From NCBI GenBank assembly GCA_022457155.1, contig JAJGOT010000051.1:1567501-1631500 (forward strand): a stretch of 64,000 nt of DNA, given 5' to 3'. Positions 1 to 10,165 of the stretch are shown here, piece by piece. The notes beneath the pieces are model-generated. The model ran no database searches and had not been told where the DNA came from. It saw only the letters and a program-made list of their open reading frames with translations. Each line of letters starts with the position of its first letter. Position 1 is the first letter of the stretch. Both the position numbers and the translations under genes were made by a program. Source of the DNA: Cladopsammia gracilis (lineage: Eukaryota > Cnidaria > Anthozoa > Scleractinia > Dendrophylliidae).

Positions 1-382
1 CTTTTTCTAAAACTTGTGAATTGAAAATTTCAGAAGAAAAGAGAAAAAAAAGAAAAGAAATATTGTATTTAATTATAAAAAAAGTTAATGAAAGATTGGA
101 TAGTTTAAAATTGAATTTATTTTATTATTATTCTGATAAGTTGAACTTGTTAGATGAAATATTAATATTTAAGATTTTTTTAATTCAGGTAATTTATTAA
201 AATTTTTAATTAATATTGGTGAAGGTAATTTAAGAGATTATAGAAATTCTTATGGTGATAAAACTTGTAAATCTATAAGAATTGTTAAGGATTTGTTAAA
301 TAAATGGTATTTGAAAATGGAGAATAGTTTTGAAGAAGATAATTTTGATGAAGAAGTTACTGATGAAGATCTAATTAATTAA
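1..382 (+). pseudogene. 3' part of unidentified Polinton-like gene (element A), frameshifted
   Basis: AT-rich coding-like sequence runs in from the window edge. A lysine-rich frame opens at position 3 and stops near 200. A second frame from about 188 continues to a TAA at 380-382 and ends in an acidic tail (EEDNFDEEVTDEDLIN). The two frames look like one protein with a single frameshift around position 185-200. Base and codon use match the Polinton genes at 14-19 kb, so I read it as a plus-strand gene of the same type of element. I do not recognise the family. A short hairpin lies 37 bases after the stop. Confidence 0.45.
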
Positions 383-418
383 GAAGAAATATATCATAAT
401 TTAAGTTGGTAAAAAGTT

Positions 419-432
419 AGCCCATTTGGGCT
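419..432 (+). terminator. Palindromic hairpin after the gene end in element A
   Basis: AGCCCATTTGGGCT is a perfect 14-base inverted repeat followed by five T residues. It lies 37 bases after the TAA at 380-382. A similar hairpin follows a stop codon in the second Polinton (19141-19156), and both are followed within about 25 bases by the related string GCTG(A/G)AATTTATAATT. Palindromes at gene ends serve as 3'-processing signals in Mimivirus and some virophages. That this one does so is inference. Confidence 0.4.
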
Positions 433-497
433 TTTTGTATGCTGAAATTTATAATTTTATCTATCTTTAAAATAAAATATCATCTTATACTGAATAT

Positions 498-796
498 ATG
501 AAAAGAGTGGAAGAATGTATTCAATATCTTAAATCTTATTTAATTAATCATACAATAAATTATAGAAGTTTTTATGTTCAAAAAAGAATTGATGATGAAT
601 TTGAAAATTTACAAAATGTTTTAAGAAAATTTGGTGAAAATAATAAATCATTATTTTTATCTAATAAATCTATTTTTCAACACCAAATGAAGAAATTATT
701 TCAGAATTAAATACAAGAGAAAGATTATTGAAAAATGATTTAGAAATTATATTTGTTAGATTAGTTGAATTTTTAAAAATTTTAAATCATATCTGA
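498..796 (+). pseudogene. Small charged protein of element A, frameshifted
   Basis: An ATG at 498 opens a 70-residue lysine- and glutamate-rich frame ending at 710. From about 680 another frame continues the helical, charged pattern to a TGA at 794-796. One frameshift near 680-690 joins them into a protein of about 98 residues. No domain is recognised. The predicted helix content suggests a small structural or DNA-associated element protein, but nothing here proves it. The last 11 bases lie inside a 25-base string that is repeated at 3386-3410. Confidence 0.4.
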
Positions 797-810
797 AGTT
801 GTTTTTTGTA
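786..810 (+). repeat. 25-bp copy of the PLA2-gene segment 3386-3410 at the LINE 5' junction
   Basis: The 25 bases at 786-810 are identical, in the same orientation, to 3386-3410. The latter lies inside the minus-strand phospholipase A2 gene. The left copy sits exactly between element A sequence and the first retrotransposon-like bases. This suggests filler DNA copied during retrotransposition or repair. Confidence 0.7.
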
Positions 811-2806
811 AGAATCGTGTAAACCATTCTATTAAGGCCTCCAAGAAGAATTACTATCATTCGTACTTTGAAGATAACGTTGGGAAAGCTAAAACGACTT
901 GGAATGGAATTAATACATTATTATCGCGATCGAAAAACTTTGCTCCGGCGTCGAAATTGATTATTGGTGACACGGTAATAACTGACCCTTATGAGCTAAG
1001 CAACGCTTTTAACAGGTATTTTACCGATATTGGCCCTAACTTAGCGGCTAACATAAATCCCCCTCGAGTCAGCTTTCGTGATTTTGTAGAATCTTGTGAT
1101 AGCACCTTCGAGCTTGAATTACTTACTATTGACGGACTGCGCAAACTTGTGAACGATATTCCTATGGGCAAAGCTGATGGTCTTGATGGTATTCCAACTT
1201 GCCTCCTAAAGCTATCATTTACAGTCATTGCGTCTTCTCTGACACATATTTTTAATCTAATTATTTCTACTGGAATCATTCCCAAAGACTGGAAGAGTGC
1301 TAGAGTAACCCCAATTTTCAAAGCTGGCTCGAAGGTTGACCCAGCCAATTACAGGCCAATTTCTGTACTTTCTGTAATTGCCAAACTCTTTGAAAAAGCC
1401 ATTTTCAATCAGGTATATACATATTTAAATGACAATAAGCTACTTTCGAAATATCAGTCTGGTTTTAGACCTATGCACTCTACTCTTACAGCTCTTATTG
1501 ATATTACAGACAATTGGTATCTTAACATCGACGATGGTTTGACGAATGCCATTCTGTTTATTGACTTAAAAAAGGCATTTGATACCATTGACCATGGGAT
1601 CCTTCTGTCAAAATTGGAGCTGTATGGGTTTAAAGGTGCAAGCCTAAATCTTTCCGAGATTACCTCTCTGATAGAACTCAGGTTACAGTTATAAATAACG
1701 TAAATTCTGAAACTAGCTTCATAAGTTGTGGGGTGCCTCAAGGTTCAATCCTCGGCCCCCTACTATTCCTACTGTACATTAATGATCTCCCTAACTGTAA
1801 CCTTCTATCAGATGTGAGAATGTATGCCGATGACACAAATCTCACGTTTGCCTCCAAAGACCCTGAAGAGTTGTTTTCATCCCTGACTCACGATTTAGGA
1901 AATCTGAAACAATGGCTCGATTCTAACCGTCTAAGTCTTAATGTTCTCAAGACTAAATGTTTGTTTACAGGCACGAGGCAGAAAATCTCTTTGCTCCCTA
2001 GTGAACCACACATATGCCTTGATGGGCATTCAATTGAAAGAGTTTATAGTTACAAATGCCTAGGCGTTCAGGTTGATGAAACACTCTCGTGGGAGGCTCA
2101 CATCTTCGAAGTTGTCGGTAAAGTTGCTAAATATTTGCTGCCCTGAGAAGATTAAAACATATGTCCCCAGAGTACCCTTGTCACAATTTACAAGTCATTG
2201 GTTCTTCCGCATCTCGATTATTGCAGCGCTGTCTGGGGCAGTATCGGTAATGGCCTCAGCCAAAAACTAGAGAAACTACAAAACAGGGCTGCACGCATAA
2301 TAACAGGGTCTAGTTGGGATGCCAGATCTGCCCCGATTCTCCATGCCCTTAAATGGGATAGCCTCGCTGACAGACGTGTAAAACAACTGAAATCTTTAAT
2401 GTTTAAAACTGTAAATCACCTTGTACCTGAATACCTGTCTGATAAATTCACCAGCGTTAATACCATTCACAGACATAATCTTCGAGGTGCGCAACATAAC
2501 CTGTTTATTCCGCGACCGAACACTGAGGCCCTTAAGAAAAGTTTTCGTTATAGGAGCGCAGTAACATGGAACAGTCTGTCAGCGGAGGCTAAGCAGGCCA
2601 CTACTTTAAATAGTTTTTTTCCGCTATTGTATATTAGTATTTTCTTAACTTAGTTTAGCATTTATTATAGGAGTTATTATTATAGATTGTCTTAACTTTT
2701 TCTACTAGGTTTAATGTGCACGGCTCTTTAGAAGACCACTTTTAGTGATAAGGACTCCGTGGATAAATAAAGTTATTGTATTGTTGTATTGTATTGTATT
2801 GTATTT
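811..2806 (+). mobile_element. 5'-truncated L2/CR1-like non-LTR retrotransposon with decayed RT
   Basis: Only the 3' part of the element is present. It starts in the spacer before the reverse transcriptase, and the endonuclease is missing. In order one sees the RT N-terminal region (957-1694), with the finger motif around NYRPISVL and the palm A motif FIDLKKAFDTIDH. Then comes PQGSILGPLLFLLYINDL and the catalytic YADD (1733-2146), then the C-terminal region with HLDYCSAVWG and a long tail (2198-2653). At least three frameshifts, near 1655, 2145 and 2185, and several stops disable it. The 3' end is an (ATTGT)n-like tract at about 2770-2806, as is usual for this clade. The insertion lies in the element A integrase gene. 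L2 versus CR1 needs phylogenetic placement. Confidence 0.85.
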
Positions 2807-2965
2807 ACTAAACTTTTGCATTTCAACTAAATCAGCAGCCCAGATTTCATCAATCCCATTAGATATTACAGTTCTTTTTGTAAACTTTCTAGTGATTGGT
2901 TTATGTAATTCATCGGCTAATTGTTGAGTCCAATCACTATTACTCAACGCCGCTTTACGTTTTTT
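2807..2965 (-). pseudogene. Polinton-type retrovirus-like integrase, N-terminal fragment
   Basis: Reading leftward, the frame gives a basic lead-in followed by SDWTQQLADELHKP, a stretch of lysines and arginines, and NGIDEIWAADLVEMQKFSK. That is the region leading into the first catalytic aspartate of Polinton integrases (rve superfamily), which insert the element into host DNA. The frame breaks where the LINE tail begins, so the rest of the catalytic core is absent. No ATG is clear; the reading frame enters from the direction of the PLA2 gene. The family call rests on the DIWxADLVEMQ pattern. Confidence 0.75.
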
Positions 2966-2994
2966 GACTTCTTAGGTAAACCCAAACCAAGTTT

Positions 2995-3735
2995 CTATTT
3001 AGTATTTATAATTAATCTAGCTGCTTGACCCCATTTTGGCATTTCACCGTATGGAATCTGATCTAATGATTTAACCATTTTCTTATCACATTCATTTTTA
3101 TTTTTACCCATATCATAACAGATATCATGATAACCAGCAATTTCATCTACTTTATTATAAGGTTTAACATACCATTCTAAAACTTCACCTGTTTCAGGAT
3201 TATATCTGAATTGATTTTTCAAAGGATTATAGGGACCCATATATTTATATTGTCCAGGAGTCCAACCACCTTTAGGTTTTGGTAATTTTCCAATCATTTT
3301 ATGAATATCAATTAATCCACCATCAAGATCAGGTCTATCAGTTTTATATTTTATATTTGGTCTTATTTTAGTACTTAGTTGATCCATCATATCTGAAGTT
3401 GTTTTTTGTAAAAATGGTTTTGCTTTATCCAAAGCATAATCTAATGCATTTTTTTGCATTGTTTTATTTCTCATTAATTCACTTGCTCCATATCGACCCA
3501 TTTCAACTGTTTTTTTACCTAACCAAGGTAAAGCATGAGTTAAACCTGTTAATGCTAATTCACCAAAGCCTTCTCCTTCCTGTGTTTTTGAAGAAGAAGG
3601 CTTTATTAGTTTCCCTGTTTCTTAACAAATCGTGTTTTTGTTATTCCACAAGAAGCACATTTACAGAAAAACATTAATCTACCATTTTTTGCTGTTTTAT
3701 AACCACTCGGATCTACACAATCAGTTTGTTTGTTT
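2995..3735 (-). pseudogene. Polinton/adintovirus PLA2-domain protein with N-terminal zinc ribbon, frameshifted
   Basis: The main open part (3501-2995) carries a parvovirus-VP1u-like phospholipase A2 domain. It has a calcium-loop-like YMGPYNPL followed by a helix containing the catalytic HDICYD. In parvoviruses and adintoviruses such domains are thought to help particles cross endosomal membranes. Upstream, at about 3735-3610 in another frame, is a short cysteine-rich segment with a CxC..C pattern followed by GITKTRFVKK. It resembles the small DUF5679-type zinc ribbon found in these elements. A one-base frameshift near 3610-3620 separates the halves. After the stop at 2995-2997 the frame continues with a basic, nuclear-localisation-like stretch, so the C terminus may also be cut short. 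Confidence 0.72.
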
Positions 3736-3796
3736 TTTTCTTTCACGCAATAAGATTTGATTTTATTATTAAGATTATATAATTTATAAAATAAAA

Positions 3797-3991
3797 ATGG
3801 AAAATAGAGTAAAGTTTATAGAGAATGAAATAAGAAATTTGAATGAAATGATAGAATGTATATTAGATTATCTTGAAATAACACATGTTGATGAAGATAA
3901 AAGAGTATTGAAGATAATTACTTTAGTTTTGAATATAAAGAGAAAACTTAAAACATTAAGAGGATTGATAAAGGGAAGTATATATGTTTGA
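3797..3991 (+). CDS. Small hypothetical ORF in element A
   Basis: A 64-residue plus-strand frame with an ATG at 3797, rich in glutamate, lysine and isoleucine and predicted to be helical. It lies between the divergent-looking end of the protease and the start of the PLA2 gene, and it overlaps the C-terminal part of the protease on the other strand. No family is recognised. It may be a chance frame in AT-rich DNA. Confidence 0.25.
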   Translation: MENRVKFIENEIRNLNEMIECILDYLEITHVDEDKRVLKIITLVLNIKRKLKTLRGLIKGSIYV

Positions 3992-4584
3992 TTTTTTATA
4001 ACACACTTATAAAAAAAATTCGATTCAAAGTATTTTTTGATAAATCTTTCATTATGCATAGTATCACTTAAACTAAATGGTTTTAATATATCATAAAAAT
4101 CTTTATTCATTGACCATTGATGAAGAAAATATAGACAATAATAACCACAAAGAACACTTTAAATGTTTTGATATTGACTTGAGTTGTAAATTATTGGTTT
4201 TCCACCAGTTTTAAATTCTTCAGGATAACCCATTCCAAAACTATCAAAATACCATATAAATTTCTTATCATGAGATGGAACACAACAAAACCAATGAGTT
4301 TCAACATTTTCATATGAATCAAGATTTATTATACATGGACTATGATTTTTAAGCATATTTTCATCTCTTGAATATATACCCTTGAAATTTGGAATTTTTA
4401 AATATTTTATCCATTTTATTAAATCAACATTACTTAATGGTTTGTTTATGAATTTTGGTTTTATAATATTGTTCCGAGAATTGGAATGTCTTTGAATGGA
4501 CTGTTCTTCCCTAATAAAAGTCCTTTTCCTTTTTTTGTGGAATATTTTTTTCCCATTGACCTTTAAATGGTGGAGGTGGTTCAA
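3990..4584 (-). pseudogene. Adenain-like maturation cysteine protease of element A, in-frame stop
   Basis: The minus-strand frame shows the pattern of adenovirus/Polinton maturation proteases (C5/Ulp1 fold). A first helix region contains LSNVDLIKWIKYLKI and GIYSRDE. The catalytic histidine lies in ETHWFCC, the acidic residue in WYFDSFG, and the nucleophile in LCGYYCL. A TAA at 4159-4161 falls a few residues before the cysteine motif. The frame then continues through the cysteine and a C-terminal helix with MNKDFYDIL. Everything else in the core is in place, so it decayed recently or is one mutation from open. In intact elements this enzyme processes capsid proteins. The 5' end overlaps the next gene in another frame, and the true start is unclear. 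Confidence 0.78.
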
Positions 4585-5245
4585 ACATTCCTATTCTTGG
4601 TGCTCCTTTTCCTGCGTTTGGTCTTCCTACTCTTGGTGCTCCTTTTCCAGTATTTTTTTTAAAAGCTTCAATAGCAAGAGGTATACCAATACTAGCTAAT
4701 AATGTGCCTAATAATCCACCAGATTGTTTTTTAGTTGGTTTTATCACTAATCTTCCTCCTGATTGAAGAGCATTTAATATGTCTTGTTTCTGTTTATTAG
4801 TAAGTAAATTTTTATTATCAATAAGTTTCTTAATTTTATCTTGTGGAATTAAAAATCCACCTGATTGACCTTTACCACTTGTCTTTTTAACAACTTGACT
4901 TGCACCTTCACTTGCTAAACCAGCAAGGGCTGATAATCCAAGTGTTTTAGCTAAAGTTGGTGCAAGTGAACGAGCTAATGGAATAATAGCAGAAAATAAA
5001 CTTCCACCCTGTCTCATTATTTTTCTAATTTGTGTTTTTGATATTTTAATATCTATTCCTTTTCCTAATGATTTAGCTTTATTAATTTTTTTAATTTGAT
5101 TAGCTGTTAATAGTAATTCATCATTACCACTTGCTTGATTATTTTTCATTCTGATTGTTAAAGGAGTATTTGTACTGTATGCTTTTGCAAGTTTTTCTTT
5201 TTGTCCTTTTGATAAATTTATTTTGAATGGATGATAATTTGTCAA
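4511..5245 (-). CDS. Polinton/adintovirus small virion-associated protein (pX/pVI-like position)
   Basis: An open frame of 244 residues starting MTNYHPFKINLSKGQ. It has a basic N-terminal half with KISKTQIRKIM, a hydrophobic alanine/leucine stretch around residues 85-110, a Gly-Ser-Lys linker region with repeated QSGG, and a proline-rich end. This protein type sits beside the protease in many cnidarian Polintons and is usually compared with adenovirus minor virion proteins of the pX/pVI group. That assignment is from remembered family pattern, not a search. It is the only gene of element A that is still open. It lies next to the element end, transcribed inward. Confidence 0.65.
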   Translation of the reverse strand: MTNYHPFKINLSKGQKEKLAKAYSTNTPLTIRMKNNQASGNDELLLTANQIKKINKAKSLGKGIDIKISKTQIRKIMRQGGSLFSAIIPLARSLAPTLAKTLGLSALAGLASEGASQVVKKTSGKGQSGGFLIPQDKIKKLIDNKNLLTNKQKQDILNALQSGGRLVIKPTKKQSGGLLGTLLASIGIPLAIEAFKKNTGKGAPRVGRPNAGKGAPRIGMFEPPPPFKGQWEKNIPQKKEKDFY

Positions 5246-5365
5246 TTTTTTATTATTAGATTATATAAAAAATAGTTTAATTTTTAAGAAGTCGTAGCGG
5301 AAAAAATAAAATTGAAAGTTAAAAAAATAATATTTACATAATATAATCAAAGGGCTCTTAAAGCC

Positions 5366-5382
5366 ATCTCGTTAATGCGTTA
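5366..5382. repeat. Remnant of the inner edge of a Polinton TIR closing element A
   Basis: The string ATCTCGTTAATGCG at 5368-5381 also forms the innermost bases of the left TIR of element B, where the reverse complement is at about 14073-14086. AT-rich element sequence ends here and higher-GC host-like DNA starts. Element A therefore seems to end at the inside of its TIR, with the rest of the TIR missing. Confidence 0.5.
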
Positions 5383-6154
5383 TAATGCAAGGTTATTAAA
5401 GAAAAGAATGTTTGTTGTGAAAGGTATTAGGTGGGGTTTTGTTTTTGACTATATTTACCTATCAAAGGAACTCAAGTTTTCCAATTCTTGTTCTTTTTTT
5501 TTATTTGGTAAAGATGCTGTTGTAGGGCACCTTTAGAACAAGTGTTCTTTAAATAGGTACATGCAAACATTATATGATGCAAATCAGCCAATAGAAATTT
5601 GTGTTCATGAAATGGGCGTAGTTTTATTTTAGTAGCCATTTGTGTTTACTTTTGATTATTATTATTCTTTTTATTTTGCAAAAGGAGGAGAACCTGTGTC
5701 CCTCTGTTAACAACTTTTTTTGTACAGCATTGGGGGATCTGCTGTTATCAGTGCTCCAGTTTTTCAAGACCCAAACGTAGAAGTGTCGGAGAGTGATGGT
5801 GTGGGTCGTGTGGTAATGTCACTTGGTGTTTGGGTAAAGGGTGCTGATTATGTTGATATGAATTCTGTTATTGAGTTTTTGTTTGTGTTCTCGCTAGCTT
5901 TTTAGTGACGTTGATGAATAGACTCAGTCTTGATGAATGGACTACAATGTCAGTTCTTGGATGTTTTGTTTCTCTGGTTTTACAACAAACTATGCAACCT
6001 GGTTCCCAGGGCTTTTCCGTTCGAGAGAGGGGCGGCGGGAAAAGGCCCTGGCATCGGCTGGTCACGTGCCCATCGGACACCTAAAAAACCTGTGTGTAAT
6101 AAATTAGATGTGAAATCGAAGCTGCATAATCAAAAGCAAGACGGGAGTTACGAG
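5383..6154. other. Non-coding spacer with a MITE-like fragment
   Basis: No convincing gene. At about 5995-6075 there is a GC-rich palindromic stretch with CCAGGGCTTTTCC on one side and GGAAAAGGCCCTGG on the other, typical of a small foldback repeat. The remaining sequence shows no conserved coding pattern. Confidence 0.4.
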
Positions 6155-8080
6155 AGTGTAAAATGGCTCATGATTTTAATGCTATTTGTTCCTTCTAGAT
6201 GTTTTGAACGGGTATTCTACATTTAGCTGTTTATTAAGGAGGATTTTAGTGACTGTAGAGTGTAGACTGAATTTTAAAACGTTTCAAAAGCCGCGTGGAA
6301 CGGACTACAGGTCAAGTCTCTGTCTGTCGGTTGTAGTTTCCTGTGGTGTCGCGCTTGTAGATTTTGAGCTCATTTTAGCGTCCTTTTGCCTGGCGGTTGT
6401 GTGTAAGTATTGGCACGTAGATTTTTATGTAGGAAAGGTTTGAACTTCTCTAAGTTTACTGTCTGAAATACCGGACATGACAGAATCTGAAATGACAGAC
6501 TGAAATGATCTGTTGTCCATGAATGTCTTTCCTGCTATTTATGTCACGCTGGGCCCAGCTATTTTAGATTTGTCTTTGCAGGATTTAAATGTTCATGATC
6601 TAAGCTTTATAGCAGAGAGAGTTGTAGCTTAATAAGCTATTCAACTTGTAGTGAGTTGAAGTTTACCTCAGTCAAGGTTGTAATTTTAGCTTCCTTTCGT
6701 TACGCTCTATAGCAGTGTGGAGCTCGCTCCGTTGTCAATTTTGACAGTCTGGCGAGTGTGCTTCGTTTATCCCATTATTTCTCCGATATTTAAACGAAAG
6801 CGTTCACATTTAGAAATATTCTCAATTCAGCCAAGAGAAGAAAGTGCTAAAATTTTCAAATAATGCTTTCCAAAGAAATACACGTTAGAAAATTATGTCG
6901 AGCAGAATGGTTTGACCGTTCTCAACAAAAATATGCGTTGCTAAAAAGGTAGCAACTAGCAAATACATACCTGGCAACTGACGAGGTGCGAGAGGTGAAC
7001 CGAAACCATGGTCTTGTCTGAATGAAATAGTGATCAATAGTGGCGTAAACAAAGCACTCGCCAGACTGTATTGACAACGGAGGTTTTAGGATAAACTGGC
7101 AGCGAGCTGAACAGAGATATAAAGCGTAGCGAAAGGAAGCTAAAATTAGAGCGTTGACTGAGACAAACTTCAAATTTCTACAAGTTGAATAGCTTATTGA
7201 GCTACAACTCTATGTGCTATAAACATTGGATCATGAAAATTAAAATAGGTAGGCTCAGCGTGACATAAATAGCAGGAAAGACATTTATGGCCAACAGATC
7301 ATTTGAGATCCTGTTATGTCTGGTATTTCAGAGAGAAAAGTTAGAGAAATTCAAAGCTTTCCTATATAAAAATCTACATGCCAATATTAATCGAAAACAA
7401 CACACAACCACCAGGCAAAAAAGGAAGCTAAAATGAGGTCAAAATCTACAAGCGCGACACCACGGGGAGGGGGACATTGGGGATTCGCGGTGTTGTGGTG
7501 TTGCTTATTTTTTAATGCGGTGTTGCGGTGAATAAAATCCCAGCTTGCGGTGTTGCGGTGATCTCAAACCCTACGGTGTGCGATGTTTGCGCTTTAAAGT
7601 CTTCGGTGTTCGGTGGAACGAAATTATCTGCGGTGTTGCCGTTTCCTGTTTGACCCTTGTCAGATCTAAAGTTAGCCTCTATATGTTATTTATTCCGTAC
7701 TTACTTATGAAAAGCACGTACCATTATGTTTAATTTGTAACAAAAAGCAGTCCAATACTGTCTAGTTAATCTTCAATACGCTGCCGGTCGCCAATCCTAA
7801 GCCCTTTTCATTTATAAGTAACTTGACAAAAATATATATTGCGGTGACGGTGTTTCATCGACTTTTCTTGCGGTGATGCGGTGTTCGGTAATTTTTTTTT
7901 TGCTGTGTTGCGGTGTTCAGAGCCTCCCAATGTCCCCCTCCACGGGAAGCTACAACGGACAGACTTGACCTCTAGTCTGCTGCACGCGGCTTTTGAAAGG
8001 TTTTAAAATTCAGTCTACACTCTACAGTCAAAACATATAGAAGGAGCAAATGGCACAAATGGCATTTAAAGCATGACGTA
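6155..8080. repeat. Large foldback element with about 620-bp arms, one arm interrupted by a MITE
   Basis: The left arm (about 6155-6780) and right arm (about 7033-8080) are diverged reverse complements. For example, the strings GTAGAGTGTAGACTGAATTT and TGGCGAGTG reappear inverted. The spacer of about 250 bp (6780-7033) has no gene. A 477-bp insertion (7465-7941) sits in the right arm, and a roughly 50-bp segment is unique to the left arm near 6210-6255. Identity looks moderate, so the structure is old. Confidence 0.7.
7465..7941. mobile_element. MITE with GGAGGGGGACATTGGG ends
   Basis: The insertion starts GGAGGGGGACATTGGG and ends CCCAATGTCCCCCTCC, an inverted repeat of 16 bases. It interrupts the right arm of the foldback element, and the uninterrupted sequence is visible in the left arm near 6340. 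The interior is rich in the repeated motif GCGGTGTTGCGGTG. A second, left-truncated copy lies at about 9985-10165. Confidence 0.7.
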
Positions 8081-9980
8081 AGAGTCGTGCAGTCCTTCCA
8101 CCCCCATATTACATACTGGCATAGGTAGTAATTTTGAGAGAACTGCAGAGTTTTCTCGCTGACGTGAAAATGGCGGGAAAATGGTGAACACGTGGTCATT
8201 TTTCGGTCACGTTTGCTATGGGCGCAGTTCTAGTAATTTGTTTTGAATGGAATAGGTAGTAATTTTGACAGAGCATGTGTATTCCAATATATGAGTATCG
8301 CATAAGACTTGGATATTAATAGAATATTTTACGAAATTTTATTGCGGTCGTGTCCGCGAGGGTCGTTAAGAAGACATTGTGAACACTATATTTTGAGGTT
8401 TATAGCAGACCGATCGCTAAGTACCAAATATGTGTTCAATACTTACGAACGACATCATACCGGAAATACACTTACCCACTGATCCACAACAACACGAAAT
8501 GAAGCGGAAAGAATTTTAAACTAAGCAATTGAAACGATACTTCCGAAAAGAAATTTACTTAAATCGCAATTGATCTTCATTTAAACAAACATGCGCAATT
8601 TGTTATTATTCAAACTACCACACAATATCTTCTCAATTTTCCAGGGTGGCCGCTTAATAGAGGTTGGCCGCTTAATAGAGGTACGATATAAATTGGATAG
8701 GAATGGCAGTAAACATGATTTTATTGACTCTATATAGCAAAATGGTTTTAAAAAGTGAACATATATTAAGATAAATCCAAAATTCATTGTAACAAAACAT
8801 CAAGTGGAAAGGTACAAAGGAAGAGCTGTTGTGAAAGGCGAGCGCGTAAACAGAGGGGCCGGCTATGGTTTAGAAATTCCATGGGAGTACTGCTTCACAG
8901 GAGACGAGTTCTTAATTCAATGGTTAAAATCAAAACTTGAGGAGCAAGGATTTTTGTAGATTTTCAGTACAGTGGTAGTAAGGTTTTCCTGTACAGATTT
9001 TGGTTGTAACAAAATAGTGGGACAGCTCGATCTACTGTTGGCTATTGTTTAATATGTTTGTATAGCGCCGGATGTGAAAAGTTTGCACGTGCACGCGGCT
9101 TGTGATTTGTTATAGTGGCTGTGTTTTCACTAGGCCGATTAACTAGCTGAACATTCTTCCTAGGTGTTTGTTTACAGACCGACATTAGCTAGTTAAACAT
9201 GACATCTGTTTTTACTGGGAAATTTTAAGCCACTAATAACTTGAAAGACTCAAATTACGAATCCGCGCAAGTTTCAAAAATGGCGGGAGAGGGAGCGCTT
9301 TAGCGCTTTAAATTGTAAAACGGCGAAAGAATAGGGAAGTGTTGCAATTCGTCAGCGATGTTTACAAGCATACAAGGTTTTGTTGCGAAAGAACCACGAG
9401 GCGAGCGTCTGGAAAATAATTTTGCCAGATTGTTTGGCAGGCATCTGTCACTACACGCGATGCGATTGGCTGCGGTATTTGTCGGGACAAGTTAAACCAT
9501 CTTGCGAGGTAGTATAACTCTGCGTGAGTTTCCCGTCGTAAAGGCGAGAAAACCCGTTGTTTTTCCTTGTGAAAACAGTTGGCATTGTTAACTCGCTAAA
9601 AACTAGACAAAGTGTTTTCACTGTATTTCCGGACTTTTCTGACTTTATCTAGCTAAAATTGTTCTAGTGAAAACACAGCCATTGGAGATTTAGTTGCAGT
9701 TGTTGCTTTCTTGTTGTTATCAGTTATCACCTTATATAATCTGTCACTATTTCGCTTGGAAAGATAATTTGCTGGCCGCTTAATGGAGATAAAAAAACCA
9801 TATAAATAATGCACTTGCGAGAGCAAAAAGGTGGCCGCGGCCGCTTAAAAGAGGTGGCCGTTGAATAGAGGTATCAAATACAGCAGTTTACTGACAAATA
9901 AATCGGGACTTTGGAAAGTGGCTGCTTAATGGAGGGTGGCCGCTTAATAGGTGGCCGCTTAATAGAGGTCGGACTGTATT
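8081..9980. other. Non-coding repeats, including GGCCGCTTAATAGAGG modules
   Basis: No gene found. The part at 8265-8465 is a dispersed repeat with a second copy at 27565-27745. Both contain the strings AATATATGA, TATCGCATAAGACTTGGAT and GTCGTTAAGAAGACA. The motif GGCCGCTTAATAGAGG recurs at 8648-8685 and at 9774-9972, in at least eight variants. This recalls subterminal repeat modules of DNA transposons. Confidence 0.5.
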
Positions 9981-9984
9981 TTTG

Positions 9985-10165
9985 AAAAGCACGTACCATT
10001 ATGTAGAATACTGTCTAGTTAATCTTAAATACTCTGCTGGTGGTAACTTGACAAAAAGATATATTGCGGTGACGGTGTGTTGTCGAATTTTCTTGCAGTG
10101 ATGCGGTGTTCTGTAATATATTTTGGCGGTGTTGCGGCGATTCAGAGCCGGCAATCTCCCTCTCC
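9985..10165. repeat. Truncated second copy of the GGTGTTGCGGTG MITE
   Basis: This stretch matches the right part of the 7465-7941 element, sharing GAAAAGCACGTACCATTATG, TACTGTCTAGTTAATCTT and TATTGCGGTGACGGTGT. The left end is missing. It directly follows a block of GGCCGCTTAATAGAGG modules, which suggests truncation by another element. Confidence 0.6.
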
